64,000 nucleotides of DNA from Terriglobia bacterium. Its GTDB lineage: Bacteria; Acidobacteriota; Terriglobia; Terriglobales; Acidobacteriaceae. The position numbers and the translations under genes were made by a program. Positions 52,838 through 61,666 of this stretch are shown here, in pieces; within the stretch, counting starts at the first letter, position 1; every line of letters starts with the position of its first letter. Location: NCBI GenBank assembly GCA_020073665.1, contig JAIQEU010000005.1, positions 159,887 through 223,886 on the forward strand, written 5' to 3'. The notes beneath the pieces were generated by a model that searched no databases, had not been told where the DNA came from, and saw only the letters and a list, made by a program, of their open reading frames with translations.

Positions 52838-54301
52838 TCACGCCATGTTCAGCCAAACGGTTTTTACTTCCGTGTAATGCTCGAGCGCGTTCATTCCGAG
52901 CTCGCGGCCGAAGCCTGAACTCTTGTAGCCGCCGAAGGGCAGCGACGCGTCCATCAATCCATAAGTGTTGATCCACACCGTACCTGCCTTCAGTTGCCGG
53001 GAAACGATGTGCGCCTTTTTCAGGTCGCGGGTCCAGAGTGCCGCTGCCAGCCCGTAGGGGTTACGGTTGGCCTGCTCGACGACCTGGTCGACGTCGTCGA
53101 ACGCGAGCGTAGCCAGCACCGGCCCGAAGATTTCTTCCTGAGCAATCTTCATGTCGTTGGTGACACCGCCGAAAATCGTGGGCTCGATGAAGTAACCCTT
53201 GCCGCCGTCGAGCGACACCCGGTTGCCGCCGGCAATGAGCTTGGCTTCTCTCTTCCCGGCCTCGATATAGCCCAGCACGGTCTGCATTTGTTCCTGGCTG
53301 ACGATCGCGCCCATACGGGTCTTGGGATCGAGCGGGTCGGCGGGCTGCATCTTCTTTGCGCGTGCCACCAGTTTTTCGAGAAATTCGTCCTGCACCTTGC
53401 TTTCGACAAACAGCCGCGAGCCCGCGTTGCAGACTTCGCCTTTGCCGTAGAAGATGCCATTGATCGCGCCCTTCACGGCATTGTCGATGTCCGAGTCGGC
53501 GAACACGATGTTGGGCGACTTGCCGCCCAGCTCCAGCGTTATCCGCTTCAAACTGTCGGCCGCACTGCGCATGATCTCTTTGCCCACCGACGTAGAACCG
53601 GTGAACGCGATCTTGTCGATCCCCGGATGGCGAACCATGGCCTTGCCCGTCTCTGGCCCACCAGTGAGGATGTTAAGCACGCCCGCGGGCAACCCGGCTT
53701 CGATGGCAAGTTGACCAAAACGCAAAGTCGTCAGCGGAGTCTGTTCGGCAGGTTTGATCACGACGGTATTGCCGCAAGCCAGCGCCGGTCCCAGCTTCCA
53801 AGACGCCAGCAGCAGCGGGAAGTTCCACGGAATAATCAATCCGACAACGCCTACTGGTTCGCGCAGCGTGTAGGTAAAGGCAGTTTCGAAGGTGTTGACG
53901 GTTTCGCCGTGAATTTTTGTCGCCCAACCCGCGTAGTAGCGCAGTACGTCGACCACCATGGGAATATCGACGTAGCGCGATTCGAAAATAGGCTTGCCGT
54001 TGTCGAGCGTCTCCAGTTCCGCCAGTTCGTCGATGTTCTTTTCGATCAGGTCGGCAAGTTTCCACAGCAGACGTCCACGTTCGCTGGCCGACATCTTGCG
54101 CCAGGGGCCACCACGGTCCTCGAAAGCTTTGCGGGCGGCTTTGACCGCACGATCGACGTCTTCCGCTGTGGCTTCCACGATCTGGGTGAGAACTTCCCCA
54201 CTCGCGGGATTGATGGTGTCGAACTTTGTTGCGCCGTCGCACCACTGGCCGTCAATCAGCAGGCGGCCGGGCACGATCTTCGCTTTCGTCGCTGCGATCA
54301 T
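52838..54301 (-). CDS. NAD(P)-dependent aldehyde dehydrogenase
   Basis: 487 aa. Catalytic Glu257 (LELGGKS) and Cys291 (GEVCNAGSR) are present, with the cofactor motif FTGSTSVG and IIPWNFPLL. Belongs to the large ALDH class that includes betaine-, phenylacetaldehyde- and semialdehyde dehydrogenases. In the cluster it could oxidise the aldehyde made on ring opening, as BoxD does in the benzoyl-CoA epoxide route; this is inference. A GAGAAGAAGAA stretch serves as ribosome site. Confidence 0.93.
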   Translation of the reverse strand: MIAATKAKIVPGRLLIDGQWCDGATKFDTINPASGEVLTQIVEATAEDVDRAVKAARKAFEDRGGPWRKMSASERGRLLWKLADLIEKNIDELAELETLDNGKPIFESRYVDIPMVVDVLRYYAGWATKIHGETVNTFETAFTYTLREPVGVVGLIIPWNFPLLLASWKLGPALACGNTVVIKPAEQTPLTTLRFGQLAIEAGLPAGVLNILTGGPETGKAMVRHPGIDKIAFTGSTSVGKEIMRSAADSLKRITLELGGKSPNIVFADSDIDNAVKGAINGIFYGKGEVCNAGSRLFVESKVQDEFLEKLVARAKKMQPADPLDPKTRMGAIVSQEQMQTVLGYIEAGKREAKLIAGGNRVSLDGGKGYFIEPTIFGGVTNDMKIAQEEIFGPVLATLAFDDVDQVVEQANRNPYGLAAALWTRDLKKAHIVSRQLKAGTVWINTYGLMDASLPFGGYKSSGFGRELGMNALEHYTEVKTVWLNMA

Positions 54302-54338
54302 TTCTTCTTCTCTTTCAGCAGATCATCCCCGAGCCGGA

Positions 54339-54358
54339 CGCGGGCAGGAGTGCCCGCG
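54339..54358. repeat. CGCGGGCA hairpin, REP-like
   Basis: Perfect eight-bp stem CGCGGGCA/TGCCCGCG with GGAG loop, followed by CCACAC. Lies between the crotonase stop and the aldehyde dehydrogenase start. Confidence 0.5.
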
Positions 54359-54368
54359 CCACACACTC

Positions 54369-54397
54369 GGGACTCGGTACCAGGTACTCGCTACTAC
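54369..54397. repeat. GTACTCGCTAC-type palindromic repeat
   Basis: Contains ACTCGGTACC and GGTACTCGCTAC. Its right edge includes the stop codon of the crotonase gene at 54394, as the related copy at 48044 does for the HcrC-like gene. Confidence 0.5.
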
Positions 54398-55215
54398 TTC
54401 CCTGTGAACGTCGCCGGACGTTTCTCCACGTACGCGGCCAAGCCTTCTTTGGCGTCGTCGCTCTGGAACAGGATCTGCTGGTTTTCACGCTCCACCGCCA
54501 GCGCCGATTCCATGGGAATTTCCCAGCCGGTCTGCACCGCGCGCTTGATGCGGCCCACGGCCTTGGCGGCCTTGTTAGGCGGGCAGAATTGGCGGGCGTA
54601 TTCCATGATGTTCTCCATGAAATTGTCGCGCTCGAAGATGTCGTTGATGATGCCCATCTCCTTGGCCTCTTCAAACGAGAAGGTGTTGCCGGTCACCATC
54701 AACTCGATGGCGCGGCTCTTGCCCACCATGCGCGAAAGCCGCTGGGTTCCGCCGGTGCCGGGCAGTACGCCCAGGTTCACTTCCGGCAAGCCGATCTTGC
54801 CAGCATCCTTGCGGGCGATGCGGATGTCCGCTGCCATGGCGATTTCCAGCCCACCGCCGACGCAGTGCCCGTTCAGCGCAGCGATCACCAGCTTGGGGGT
54901 GTGCTCCAGGCGCAACAGGGTCTCATTGGCGTGCAGGCAGAAGTAATATTTGAAAGTGGGATCGACGCTGGCCAGCATCTTGATATTGGCGCCGGCGGAG
55001 AAGAACTTGTCGCCGGAACCGGTCAGCACCATGACATACACGTTGTTGTCCATGCGCGCTTTCAGGATGGCTTCGTCAAGCTGGCGATTCATTTCGTAGG
55101 TGTAGGTGTTGGCCGGGGGATCGAACATTTCGATCACCGCCACGCCTGCTTCGGTGCGGTAGTTGATCAAAGTCTTGGTGGTCTCGCCGGCGGCCGACTG
55201 GACTGTCGTAGCCAT
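54394..55215 (-). CDS. Enoyl-CoA hydratase/isomerase family protein
   Basis: 273 aa. Crotonase oxyanion-hole segments FFSAGANIKML and NGHCVGGGLEIAMA, with the catalytic Glu region LPEVNLGVLPGTGGTQRL as in classical enoyl-CoA hydratase. It is the first catabolic gene after TetR, with a GGAG ribosome site. Probably hydrates a trans-enoyl-CoA, or acts as ring hydrolase; no closer assignment is possible. Confidence 0.88.
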   Translation of the reverse strand: MATTVQSAAGETTKTLINYRTEAGVAVIEMFDPPANTYTYEMNRQLDEAILKARMDNNVYVMVLTGSGDKFFSAGANIKMLASVDPTFKYYFCLHANETLLRLEHTPKLVIAALNGHCVGGGLEIAMAADIRIARKDAGKIGLPEVNLGVLPGTGGTQRLSRMVGKSRAIELMVTGNTFSFEEAKEMGIINDIFERDNFMENIMEYARQFCPPNKAAKAVGRIKRAVQTGWEIPMESALAVERENQQILFQSDDAKEGLAAYVEKRPATFTGK

Positions 55216-55248
55216 GGTTAAAACTCCTTTTTCACAAATGTGTAGAAT

Positions 55249-55932
55249 TCAGTTCGGTACCGCAGTTTTCTTCTTTGCCGCCTTGCCCTTCTTGGCGGCA
55301 TGTATGCCTCGCAGAAAAATGTCGCCCATCTGGCGGGCCAGTTCTTTGGCGTCCGCGTCCACTCGCGGGTGGTGCCAGGTGTAGATCCAGTTCATCATGC
55401 CGAACAGGCTGAGTACGGCGATGCGGCTGGAGAATTCTAGTCCTTTTGCCTGTTGAAATTGGTCCAGCAACTCCAGACAGATGCGGTAGTACTCGCGCTT
55501 GAGTGTGGCGATCTCGCTGCCGAAGCTGTTCTTCAACACGTCGTCTTCGTGCGACAGCACCTTCATCGCTTTCTGGTTAGCGAGGAAATACTCCAGGTGA
55601 TTGAGAATGAATACCCGGATGCGCTGTTCCGGATCAGAAACCTCCTGCAGACGCGCCCGCAGCCGCTCCACAATCGTTTGGAACGTATGCTTCTGGATCA
55701 GGTAGAGCAGCTTTTCTTTGGATTCGAAGTAGTAGTAAAGCCCGGCCAGTGACATGCCGCTGCTGCGCGACAGATCACGCATGGAGGCGCCTTCGTAGCC
55801 CTTCTCGTAGAACTCGTTGGTGGCGTGCAGGAGGATCTTCGCCAGGCGGCGGTCAAAACGGGATTCGGGAAGCACGCGCTGGGCGCGCGGACGCGCGGAC
55901 AGGCGAGACGCAGCTGGAGAGGTGGAGGCCAC
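55249..55932 (-). CDS. TetR-family transcriptional repressor
   Basis: 227 aa from GTG 55932. N-terminal HTH (about 30-75): ILLHATNEFYEKGYEGASMRDL and SGMSLAGLYYYFESKEKLL. The C-terminal ligand domain has no obvious signature but resembles regulators that sense acyl- or aryl-CoA. It heads the twelve-gene run, and two palindromes flank its promoter region, suggesting it represses itself and the cluster. Confidence 0.92.
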   Translation of the reverse strand: MASTSPAASRLSARPRAQRVLPESRFDRRLAKILLHATNEFYEKGYEGASMRDLSRSSGMSLAGLYYYFESKEKLLYLIQKHTFQTIVERLRARLQEVSDPEQRIRVFILNHLEYFLANQKAMKVLSHEDDVLKNSFGSEIATLKREYYRICLELLDQFQQAKGLEFSSRIAVLSLFGMMNWIYTWHHPRVDADAKELARQMGDIFLRGIHAAKKGKAAKKKTAVPN

Positions 55933-55933
55933 A

Positions 55934-55949
55934 GTTCGAACGTTCGTTC
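55934..55949. promoter_or_regulatory. Probable TetR operator
   Basis: GTTCGAACGTTCGTTC with perfect ten-bp core CGAACGTTCG (55937-55946), two nt upstream of the GTG and downstream of a TAGTAT -10-like hexamer. Binding here would block transcription. Confidence 0.55.
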
Positions 55950-55954
55950 TAATA

Positions 55955-55973
55955 CTACCTCAAAGTGAGGTAG
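55955..55973. promoter_or_regulatory. Second palindrome upstream of TetR
   Basis: CTACCTC-AAAGT-GAGGTAG, perfect seven-bp arms, overlapping the likely -10/-35 spacer of the TetR promoter. Its sequence differs from the other palindrome, so it may bind another regulator. Confidence 0.45.
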
Positions 55974-56033
55974 ATCACAAGGGGTTGTGACGACACTTGG
56001 CAGGCGACACTTCCACCCCTCCGGGCCCGGGCT

Positions 56034-57437
56034 TCAGCCAAACAGCCGCATCAGCCCGCCCGGCGCCAAGTCCGGCACCAGGAACGCGGCGTGGCGCATC
56101 CCCGCCACCCGCGCCACGCACTGCGCGGCCAAGTTGCCGCTGCGGACCGCGCCTTCCATGGTGGCGGGCCAGCCGGTAGCGGTCCAGTCTCCCGCCAGGA
56201 ACACCCGCGGCCAGACGGTCTCCGGCTGGGGACGGTGGAAGTCGATGCCCGGCCGCGGCGAATAGGTGGCGTGTACTTCCTTGATCACGGTGGATTTGAC
56301 CAGGTTGGCACTCTGAGCCGCGGCAAAGAACTCGCCCAGCTCCCTCACCGCCAGATCCACAATCTCGCTGCGCGATTTCTCCACCAGGGTTTTGGAGGAA
56401 CTGACCACCAGTTCGACGTAGCTGCCGTCACCCTCCACCTTCCGGCCCAGCAGTTTCGACTTGTGAAACATCCACTGAATGGTTCGATCGAGCAGCACCG
56501 CATGCTCCAGGTCAGTAATCTGGCGGTCGAACCACAGGTGAATGCCAGTAATCGGCGACGTCTCGAACTGGTTGAGCGTCTGGCGCAAGGGCTCGGCGGT
56601 GGTGGTGTTGGGCAGCAAACGCGACAACACATCAAACGGCACGGCGAAAATCACGAAATCGAAACCCTGTTCCCCGCCCGCCATGGTGAGCTTCACGGCT
56701 GCCAGTTCGGCGCGGAATGAGTCGACCCCAACGCGCAGCTGCACCTCGCCACCGCGTGCCCGGATGTAGTCCTCGGCCACGTCATAAAGCTCGGTGAGCG
56801 GAACCGTGGGCACACCCATCCGTCCAGCTCCGGCGGACTTGAGAAATGATTCGCGGACCACCTGGGCGGCATAGGGGACCGACACCCGGTCGATATCTTC
56901 ATTCAACGCGCTCACCAGGATGGTCTTCCAGAAGCGGTCGATGGCGCGCTCAGTCTGCCCGTGGCGACGCAACCAAGTTAGAAAGGATTCGCCCGTGTCA
57001 CGCGGCGTCATCGGAGCCAGCGCCGCCATGGCCCCAGCGATGGCCAATTTGTCCGGTAGACTCAGGCAAGCCGCGCGCAAGAAGGCTGGCGCCGTATGCA
57101 AGGGCGCTGGCCAGGTTGAAGGCTCGATGAGGGAGGCTCGGCCGCCGGGCTCAAGAAAAGTGAGCCGGTCGTACCATCGGATCTTGTCGGCCACACCCAC
57201 CCGCTGGTAGAACTCGATCAGGTTGGTACAACAGCCGAGCAGGACGTGCTGGCAATTGTCCACCACTTCGCCGGTTCCGGGATGCTGATACGAGGAGGCG
57301 CGGCCTCCCAGGTAGGGACGGCGCTCGAACAGGGTCACGCGCAAACCGCTGTCGGCGAGGGCACAGGCGGCGGCCAGTCCCGCTAACCCGCCTCCCACGA
57401 CTGCTACCCTAGGAGATTGTGTCCAGCGCTCGGTCAT
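56034..57437 (-). CDS. hpnE: Hydroxysqualene dehydroxylase
   Basis: 467 aa. FAD-dependent amine-oxidase/phytoene-desaturase fold with dinucleotide motif VVGGGLAGLAAACALAD (13-29) and C-terminal VFLAGDWTATGWPATMEGAVRSG. HpnE reduces hydroxysqualene to squalene, the last of the three-enzyme route from farnesyl diphosphate. Identity is supported by direct linkage to hpnD (1-nt overlap) and hpnC. Confidence 0.93.
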   Translation of the reverse strand: MTERWTQSPRVAVVGGGLAGLAAACALADSGLRVTLFERRPYLGGRASSYQHPGTGEVVDNCQHVLLGCCTNLIEFYQRVGVADKIRWYDRLTFLEPGGRASLIEPSTWPAPLHTAPAFLRAACLSLPDKLAIAGAMAALAPMTPRDTGESFLTWLRRHGQTERAIDRFWKTILVSALNEDIDRVSVPYAAQVVRESFLKSAGAGRMGVPTVPLTELYDVAEDYIRARGGEVQLRVGVDSFRAELAAVKLTMAGGEQGFDFVIFAVPFDVLSRLLPNTTTAEPLRQTLNQFETSPITGIHLWFDRQITDLEHAVLLDRTIQWMFHKSKLLGRKVEGDGSYVELVVSSSKTLVEKSRSEIVDLAVRELGEFFAAAQSANLVKSTVIKEVHATYSPRPGIDFHRPQPETVWPRVFLAGDWTATGWPATMEGAVRSGNLAAQCVARVAGMRHAAFLVPDLAPGGLMRLFG

Positions 57438-58390
57438 CAGGCCAGGCGTTTCACGAAGCCCTTTCCCAGAATCAGGAGCTTCTCCCGGACGGTGAGGCTG
57501 ACTCTGCCGCTGAAGACGTCATACTGGCGGAGAGCAATCTTGTCCAACAAACGGCGATAAATGGTCATCAACACCCACAGGGCGGGCTGGCTGTCTTCGT
57601 CGATCAGCGAAACCAGCAGGTCGCCGGCGCGGTAGAACTCGCGCGCCCGGTCTGCCTCCACGGCGAGGAGTTCCCGGAAACGCGCGGGGTCGGCGCCTGG
57701 AGCAAAATCCGCAGGCCCGATGCCATACTTCACCAGGTCTTCCTGCGGAAGATAGATGCGACCCATGGCGGCATCTTCCTTTACGTCACGAATGATGTTG
57801 GTCAACTGGAACGCAAGTCCGAGGCGCTCGGCCAATTGCTCCGCCGCAGGATCGCGATACCCAAAGACCCGGATACAGGCTAGGCCCACGACCGAGGCCA
57901 CGCGGTAGCAATATTGATAAAGATCATCCAGAGTCTGGTAGGGAGCAACGAGCGAAGCCTGCGCTGCGGAGGTACCTTCACCGGACCCTTCCGGCGCCTC
58001 CTGGACATCCATGGCGGTACCGTAGGCTAGTTGATCCAGCAGTTCACCCGGGATTTTGAAGCGACGTTGCGCATGGGTCAGGGCCAGCAGCACGGGGTCA
58101 TCCGTGGGTTGGCCCTGCTGCGCGCGATGCACTGCCTCCAGCCAGTCGGCCAGTTTCTGGCGCCGCTCGCGTAGGGGCAAGCTGGCATCATCGGCGATGT
58201 CGTCGCAGCGCCGCATGAACGCGTAAATGGCGGACAACGCCTGGCGCTTGGGCCGCGGCAGCACCAGAAACGCATAGTAAAAATTCTTGGCCGACGCGCG
58301 GGTGATACCGCGACACACCGCATACGCGACTGCAAGCTGCGATTCGGTGGGCGCGAACTGGGAAGTGGCCGGCTGCACGGCAGTGCTCAT
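57437..58390 (-). CDS. hpnD: Presqualene diphosphate synthase
   Basis: 317 aa. Squalene/phytoene synthase family with both Asp-rich Mg2+ motifs: RRCDDIADD (about 60-68) and IIRDVKEDAAMGRIYLP. HpnD condenses two farnesyl diphosphates to presqualene diphosphate. Distinguished from hpnC by the canonical DDxxDD motif and by gene order. Overlaps hpnC by 4 nt and hpnE by 1 nt. Confidence 0.93.
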   Translation of the reverse strand: MSTAVQPATSQFAPTESQLAVAYAVCRGITRASAKNFYYAFLVLPRPKRQALSAIYAFMRRCDDIADDASLPLRERRQKLADWLEAVHRAQQGQPTDDPVLLALTHAQRRFKIPGELLDQLAYGTAMDVQEAPEGSGEGTSAAQASLVAPYQTLDDLYQYCYRVASVVGLACIRVFGYRDPAAEQLAERLGLAFQLTNIIRDVKEDAAMGRIYLPQEDLVKYGIGPADFAPGADPARFRELLAVEADRAREFYRAGDLLVSLIDEDSQPALWVLMTIYRRLLDKIALRQYDVFSGRVSLTVREKLLILGKGFVKRLA

Positions 58391-59310
58391 AGCAGTTTCC
58401 CCAGCGCGGCGCGGGCTACCAGCGCCAGCTTCCGCGTTCTGGAGATGGCTGGACGCTGCCCCAGCACCTTGTAGCCTTGGCGTTCGATGGCATTCAGAAT
58501 TTCCTGCCCGCCGCGGGTGAACAAATCGAGGTCAATCGCGAGTTCGCGATCCACTTTCTGCACCAGCGGCTGTCCACGGCGAAACCAGTCGCGCGCCCGC
58601 TCCACTTCAAAGCGCATCATTGTGCAGAACGCCGGCGTATTGCGCCGAGCCGCGATGTCCTCTTCCACCACGCCCTCCCGGCGCAGATCCTCGAGCGGAA
58701 GATAAATGCGGCCCTTGGCGTAGTCCACGCTCACGTCTTGCCAGAAGTTTGCCAACTGCAGTGCGGTGCAAGTGAAATCGGAAAGCGACTGGCGCTCGGC
58801 ATCGTGGTAACCGCAGAGATACAGCACCAGGTGGCCCACCGGATTGGCCGAATAGCGGCAGTAACCCAGCAGGTCGTCGAAGGTCTGGTAGCGGGTGACG
58901 GTTTGGTCCTGGCGAAACGCCGTTAGCAGATCCGCGAACGGTTGCCGGGGAATATCGAGGCTGTGAACCGTTTCCGCCAGCGCCACAAATACCGGATGCC
59001 GCGGCGAACCTTCATAGCAGGCATTCAGCTGGGCTTCCCACTGGTCAAGCAACTGAAGCGACGCGGCGGCATTGCCGACCTCATCTCCCAGGTCATCGGA
59101 GATGCGGCAATAGGCATAGACATTGAAGAAATGCTGGCGCAGGCGTTCGGGCAGGAACCAGGTGGCGACGGAGAAATTTTCGTAGTGGGTGCGCGCCAGG
59201 CGACGGCAGTATTCGCGGGCCTCCGCCGCAGACGGTGCCTGCGCGGGAATCGCGTACTCGGGTGGGAGGTTGTCCCAACCCGAGGAGACCCGGGAATCGG
59301 TGCTGGCCAT
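58387..59310 (-). CDS. hpnC: Hydroxysqualene synthase
   Basis: 307 aa from ATG 59310; GTG 59319 is possible. Squalene-synthase fold whose first Asp motif reads RISDDLGDE and second FWQDVSVDYAKGRIYLP, as in HpnC. Converts presqualene diphosphate to hydroxysqualene. Overlaps hpnD by 4 nt. The 179 nt upstream contain only degenerate repeat-like sequence, so it may have its own promoter or be read through from the dehydrogenases. Confidence 0.93.
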   Translation of the reverse strand: MASTDSRVSSGWDNLPPEYAIPAQAPSAAEAREYCRRLARTHYENFSVATWFLPERLRQHFFNVYAYCRISDDLGDEVGNAAASLQLLDQWEAQLNACYEGSPRHPVFVALAETVHSLDIPRQPFADLLTAFRQDQTVTRYQTFDDLLGYCRYSANPVGHLVLYLCGYHDAERQSLSDFTCTALQLANFWQDVSVDYAKGRIYLPLEDLRREGVVEEDIAARRNTPAFCTMMRFEVERARDWFRRGQPLVQKVDRELAIDLDLFTRGGQEILNAIERQGYKVLGQRPAISRTRKLALVARAALGKLL

Positions 59311-59489
59311 AGAAGACACCAGTTAAACCATCCTGCGTACAAAACATGAACCGCGAAACACACGACATCTTAACGAAGAGAACCGCGAAATCGTAGGATT
59401 GCAGATGCCTTCGTGTGCCGGAGCCAGCACTGCGCGCCGTCGAAGCGTGTCCCTCGTGGTTATAGGTCTTACGCCTTCTGCCTGACCGG

Positions 59490-60527
59490 TCAGTGCCCAG
59501 GAATAATGGCGGTCTTGATATCGCCATTGCGGTTGAGCATATGGCGGAGGACCTGCTGCAATCGCGACAACGGGGCCTCGCCGGTAATGTAATCGGTCGA
59601 ACGGACTTTCTTCTCCGCGATCAGCGCGAAGGCGCGGCGCACGGTTTCCGGAGTATGGTGGAAGGTCGCTTTCAGCGTTACTTCCGAGTAGTGCAAACGA
59701 TTGGTATCCAGTTGCACCTTGGTACCGCTGGCGCAGCCGCCAAAGAAGTTGACGGTACCGCCCTTGCGCACCATGTCAATGGCCCATTCCCAGGCTTCGG
59801 GACGGCCCACCGCTTCGATCACCACGTCGCCACCCCGCTTGTCGGGAGATAGCATCTTTACCGCTTCCACAGGATCCTTCACTTGCGTGATCTGCACCAC
59901 CTCGTGCGCGCCCATACGTTTGGCCGCGGCCACCTGGGAGTCGCGTTTGACCACCGAGATCACGTTGCATCCGGTGGCTTTGGCTACTTGTACGAACATC
60001 AGGCCGATGGGGCCCCCGCCGATTACCGTGACCGTGTCGCCGATTTCTACGCCGGTCTCGTGCAATCCGCGCAGCACGCAGGCCAGCGGCTCCACCATGG
60101 CGGCTTCTTCGTAACTCACGTCGGGCGGGACCGCCAGCATGTTGGTCTCGACGATCCGGCGCGGAATGCGAATGTACTCCGCGTAGGCGCCGTTGTTGAA
60201 CAGCAGATCTTCGCAAAGGTTTTCCTGGTGCTTGGAGCAATAGAAGCACATCTGGCAGGGCGCGGAATTCAGCGCCACCACCCGCATTCCCTTCTTGAAC
60301 CCGCGCACTCCCGCCCCGACCTGCTCGATCACTCCGGCCAGTTCATGGCCGAACAGCGCCGGAGGCACGATCATGCGGGCGTGGTAGCCGCGCTGGTACA
60401 CCTTCAAGTCAGTGCCGCAGGTCAGCGCGACTTGCACTTTCACCAGTACTTCGCCATCTCCAACGCGAGGGATGGGCACTCTTTCGATCTTTACGTCCTC
60501 TTTGCCGTAGAGGACTGCGGCGGTCAT
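59490..60527 (-). CDS. Zinc-dependent MDR dehydrogenase in hopanoid operon (second copy)
   Basis: 345 aa from ATG 60527 (MTAAVLYGKEDV); GTG 60539, which overlaps the preceding stop by 1 nt, is possible. Sorbitol/threonine dehydrogenase-like: catalytic zinc region ALTCGTDLK and FGHELAG, structural zinc cysteines CQMCFYCSKHQENLC, and cofactor motif VIGGGPIGLM. Follows a similar dehydrogenase and precedes hpnC. Substrate unknown; a polyol or sugar-like hopanoid side chain is one possibility. Confidence 0.88.
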   Translation of the reverse strand: MTAAVLYGKEDVKIERVPIPRVGDGEVLVKVQVALTCGTDLKVYQRGYHARMIVPPALFGHELAGVIEQVGAGVRGFKKGMRVVALNSAPCQMCFYCSKHQENLCEDLLFNNGAYAEYIRIPRRIVETNMLAVPPDVSYEEAAMVEPLACVLRGLHETGVEIGDTVTVIGGGPIGLMFVQVAKATGCNVISVVKRDSQVAAAKRMGAHEVVQITQVKDPVEAVKMLSPDKRGGDVVIEAVGRPEAWEWAIDMVRKGGTVNFFGGCASGTKVQLDTNRLHYSEVTLKATFHHTPETVRRAFALIAEKKVRSTDYITGEAPLSRLQQVLRHMLNRNGDIKTAIIPGH

Positions 60528-60538
60528 CTTTCCAGTCA

Positions 60539-61660
60539 CTATGAACGTCCTTCCCACGAGCTGCCAGGTTGAATCACGATCTTCATGGAATCAGGTTGGG
60601 GGCTGGCAGCCAGCTTCAAAGCCTCCACGCTGCCGGAGAGAGCAAAGCGATGACTTATTAGATGTTCCAAATCGATCTCGCGCTGCATCACCATGCGCAC
60701 CGAATCTTCTTGCCGCTCGACCGAAGCGCTGTACGACCCCAGCAGAGTTTTCTCGTCTACACAAATGGACGCTGGGTCGATCGTCGCCTCCCCACGAACG
60801 GTCTGCGCAAATAACAACACCCGGCCGCCTGGCCGCACTGCGTCCATGGCGGTCCGTATCAGGCCATTGCCGCCGACTGCCAGAATGGCTGCGTCAGCCC
60901 CGCGCCCCTCGGTTTGCTCGCGCACCACTTTCACCGTGTCGGCGCGCGAAGCATCAATGGCATTTCTCAAGTCGTAATTTCTACCTATTGTAAGCCTCTG
61001 AGGATACAAATCGGAAGTGATTACGTTGGCCCCGGTCCGTTTGGCCAATACGCTCAATATGATGCCGATGGGCCCCTGCCCGATGACCAGCACGGTCTCG
61101 TCGCCCGCCAGAGCCAGATTCTCAATTCCCTTCATGCAGGTATTCACCGGCTCCACAAAGCAGGCCTGCTCGAACGAGATCTGGTCCGGAACACGGACGG
61201 TACCCCGTTCCACGATCCAGTCCATCACCCGCACGTACTCGGCGAATCCACCGCCGGAAGGCTCAAATCCCGCGGTGCAGCCGACTTTCTTGTACGTCTC
61301 ACATTGAGCAAAGGTCTTATGCTGGCAATAAAAGCACTTGCCGCAGGGGATGTGATGGAACACCACCACGCGGTCGCCCGCGCTGAACTGGTGTACGCCT
61401 TCTCCGACTGCGGCCACTACGCCGGAAGTCTCGTGCCCAAAAATGCGCGGGGCAGAGTGTGATCCGGTGGCAATCTTCTTGAGATCGGTTCCGCAGATAC
61501 CGCAGGTGTGCACCCTCACCAGCAACTCCCCGCGACCGATCTGGGGAACCGGCACGTTCTCCAGGCGGACATCGTTCGCGCCGCGATAGACGGCCGCCAG
61601 CATCGTGGTTGGCACTGCTTGCTTCTCCGTCTTAACTGCGAATTGTCCGGCAATCGCCAT
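60539..61660 (-). CDS. Zinc-dependent MDR dehydrogenase in hopanoid operon (first copy)
   Basis: 373 aa. Catalytic zinc ligands CGICGTDLK and FGHETSG, structural zinc cysteines CGKCFYCQHKTFAQC, Rossmann motif VIGQGPIGII. Only moderately similar to its neighbour, so the pair may act on different substrates or form a heteromer. Begins 6 nt after the secreted-protein gene and overlaps or abuts the next dehydrogenase, placing it firmly in the operon. Confidence 0.88.
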   Translation of the reverse strand: MAIAGQFAVKTEKQAVPTTMLAAVYRGANDVRLENVPVPQIGRGELLVRVHTCGICGTDLKKIATGSHSAPRIFGHETSGVVAAVGEGVHQFSAGDRVVVFHHIPCGKCFYCQHKTFAQCETYKKVGCTAGFEPSGGGFAEYVRVMDWIVERGTVRVPDQISFEQACFVEPVNTCMKGIENLALAGDETVLVIGQGPIGIILSVLAKRTGANVITSDLYPQRLTIGRNYDLRNAIDASRADTVKVVREQTEGRGADAAILAVGGNGLIRTAMDAVRPGGRVLLFAQTVRGEATIDPASICVDEKTLLGSYSASVERQEDSVRMVMQREIDLEHLISHRFALSGSVEALKLAASPQPDSMKIVIQPGSSWEGRS

Positions 61661-61666
61661 GTTGTC

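Noticed and set aside
52994..54946. 650-codon open frame on the plus strand
   Set aside because: Antisense to the aldehyde dehydrogenase and crotonase genes; long antisense frames are expected at this GC content and no domain is visible.
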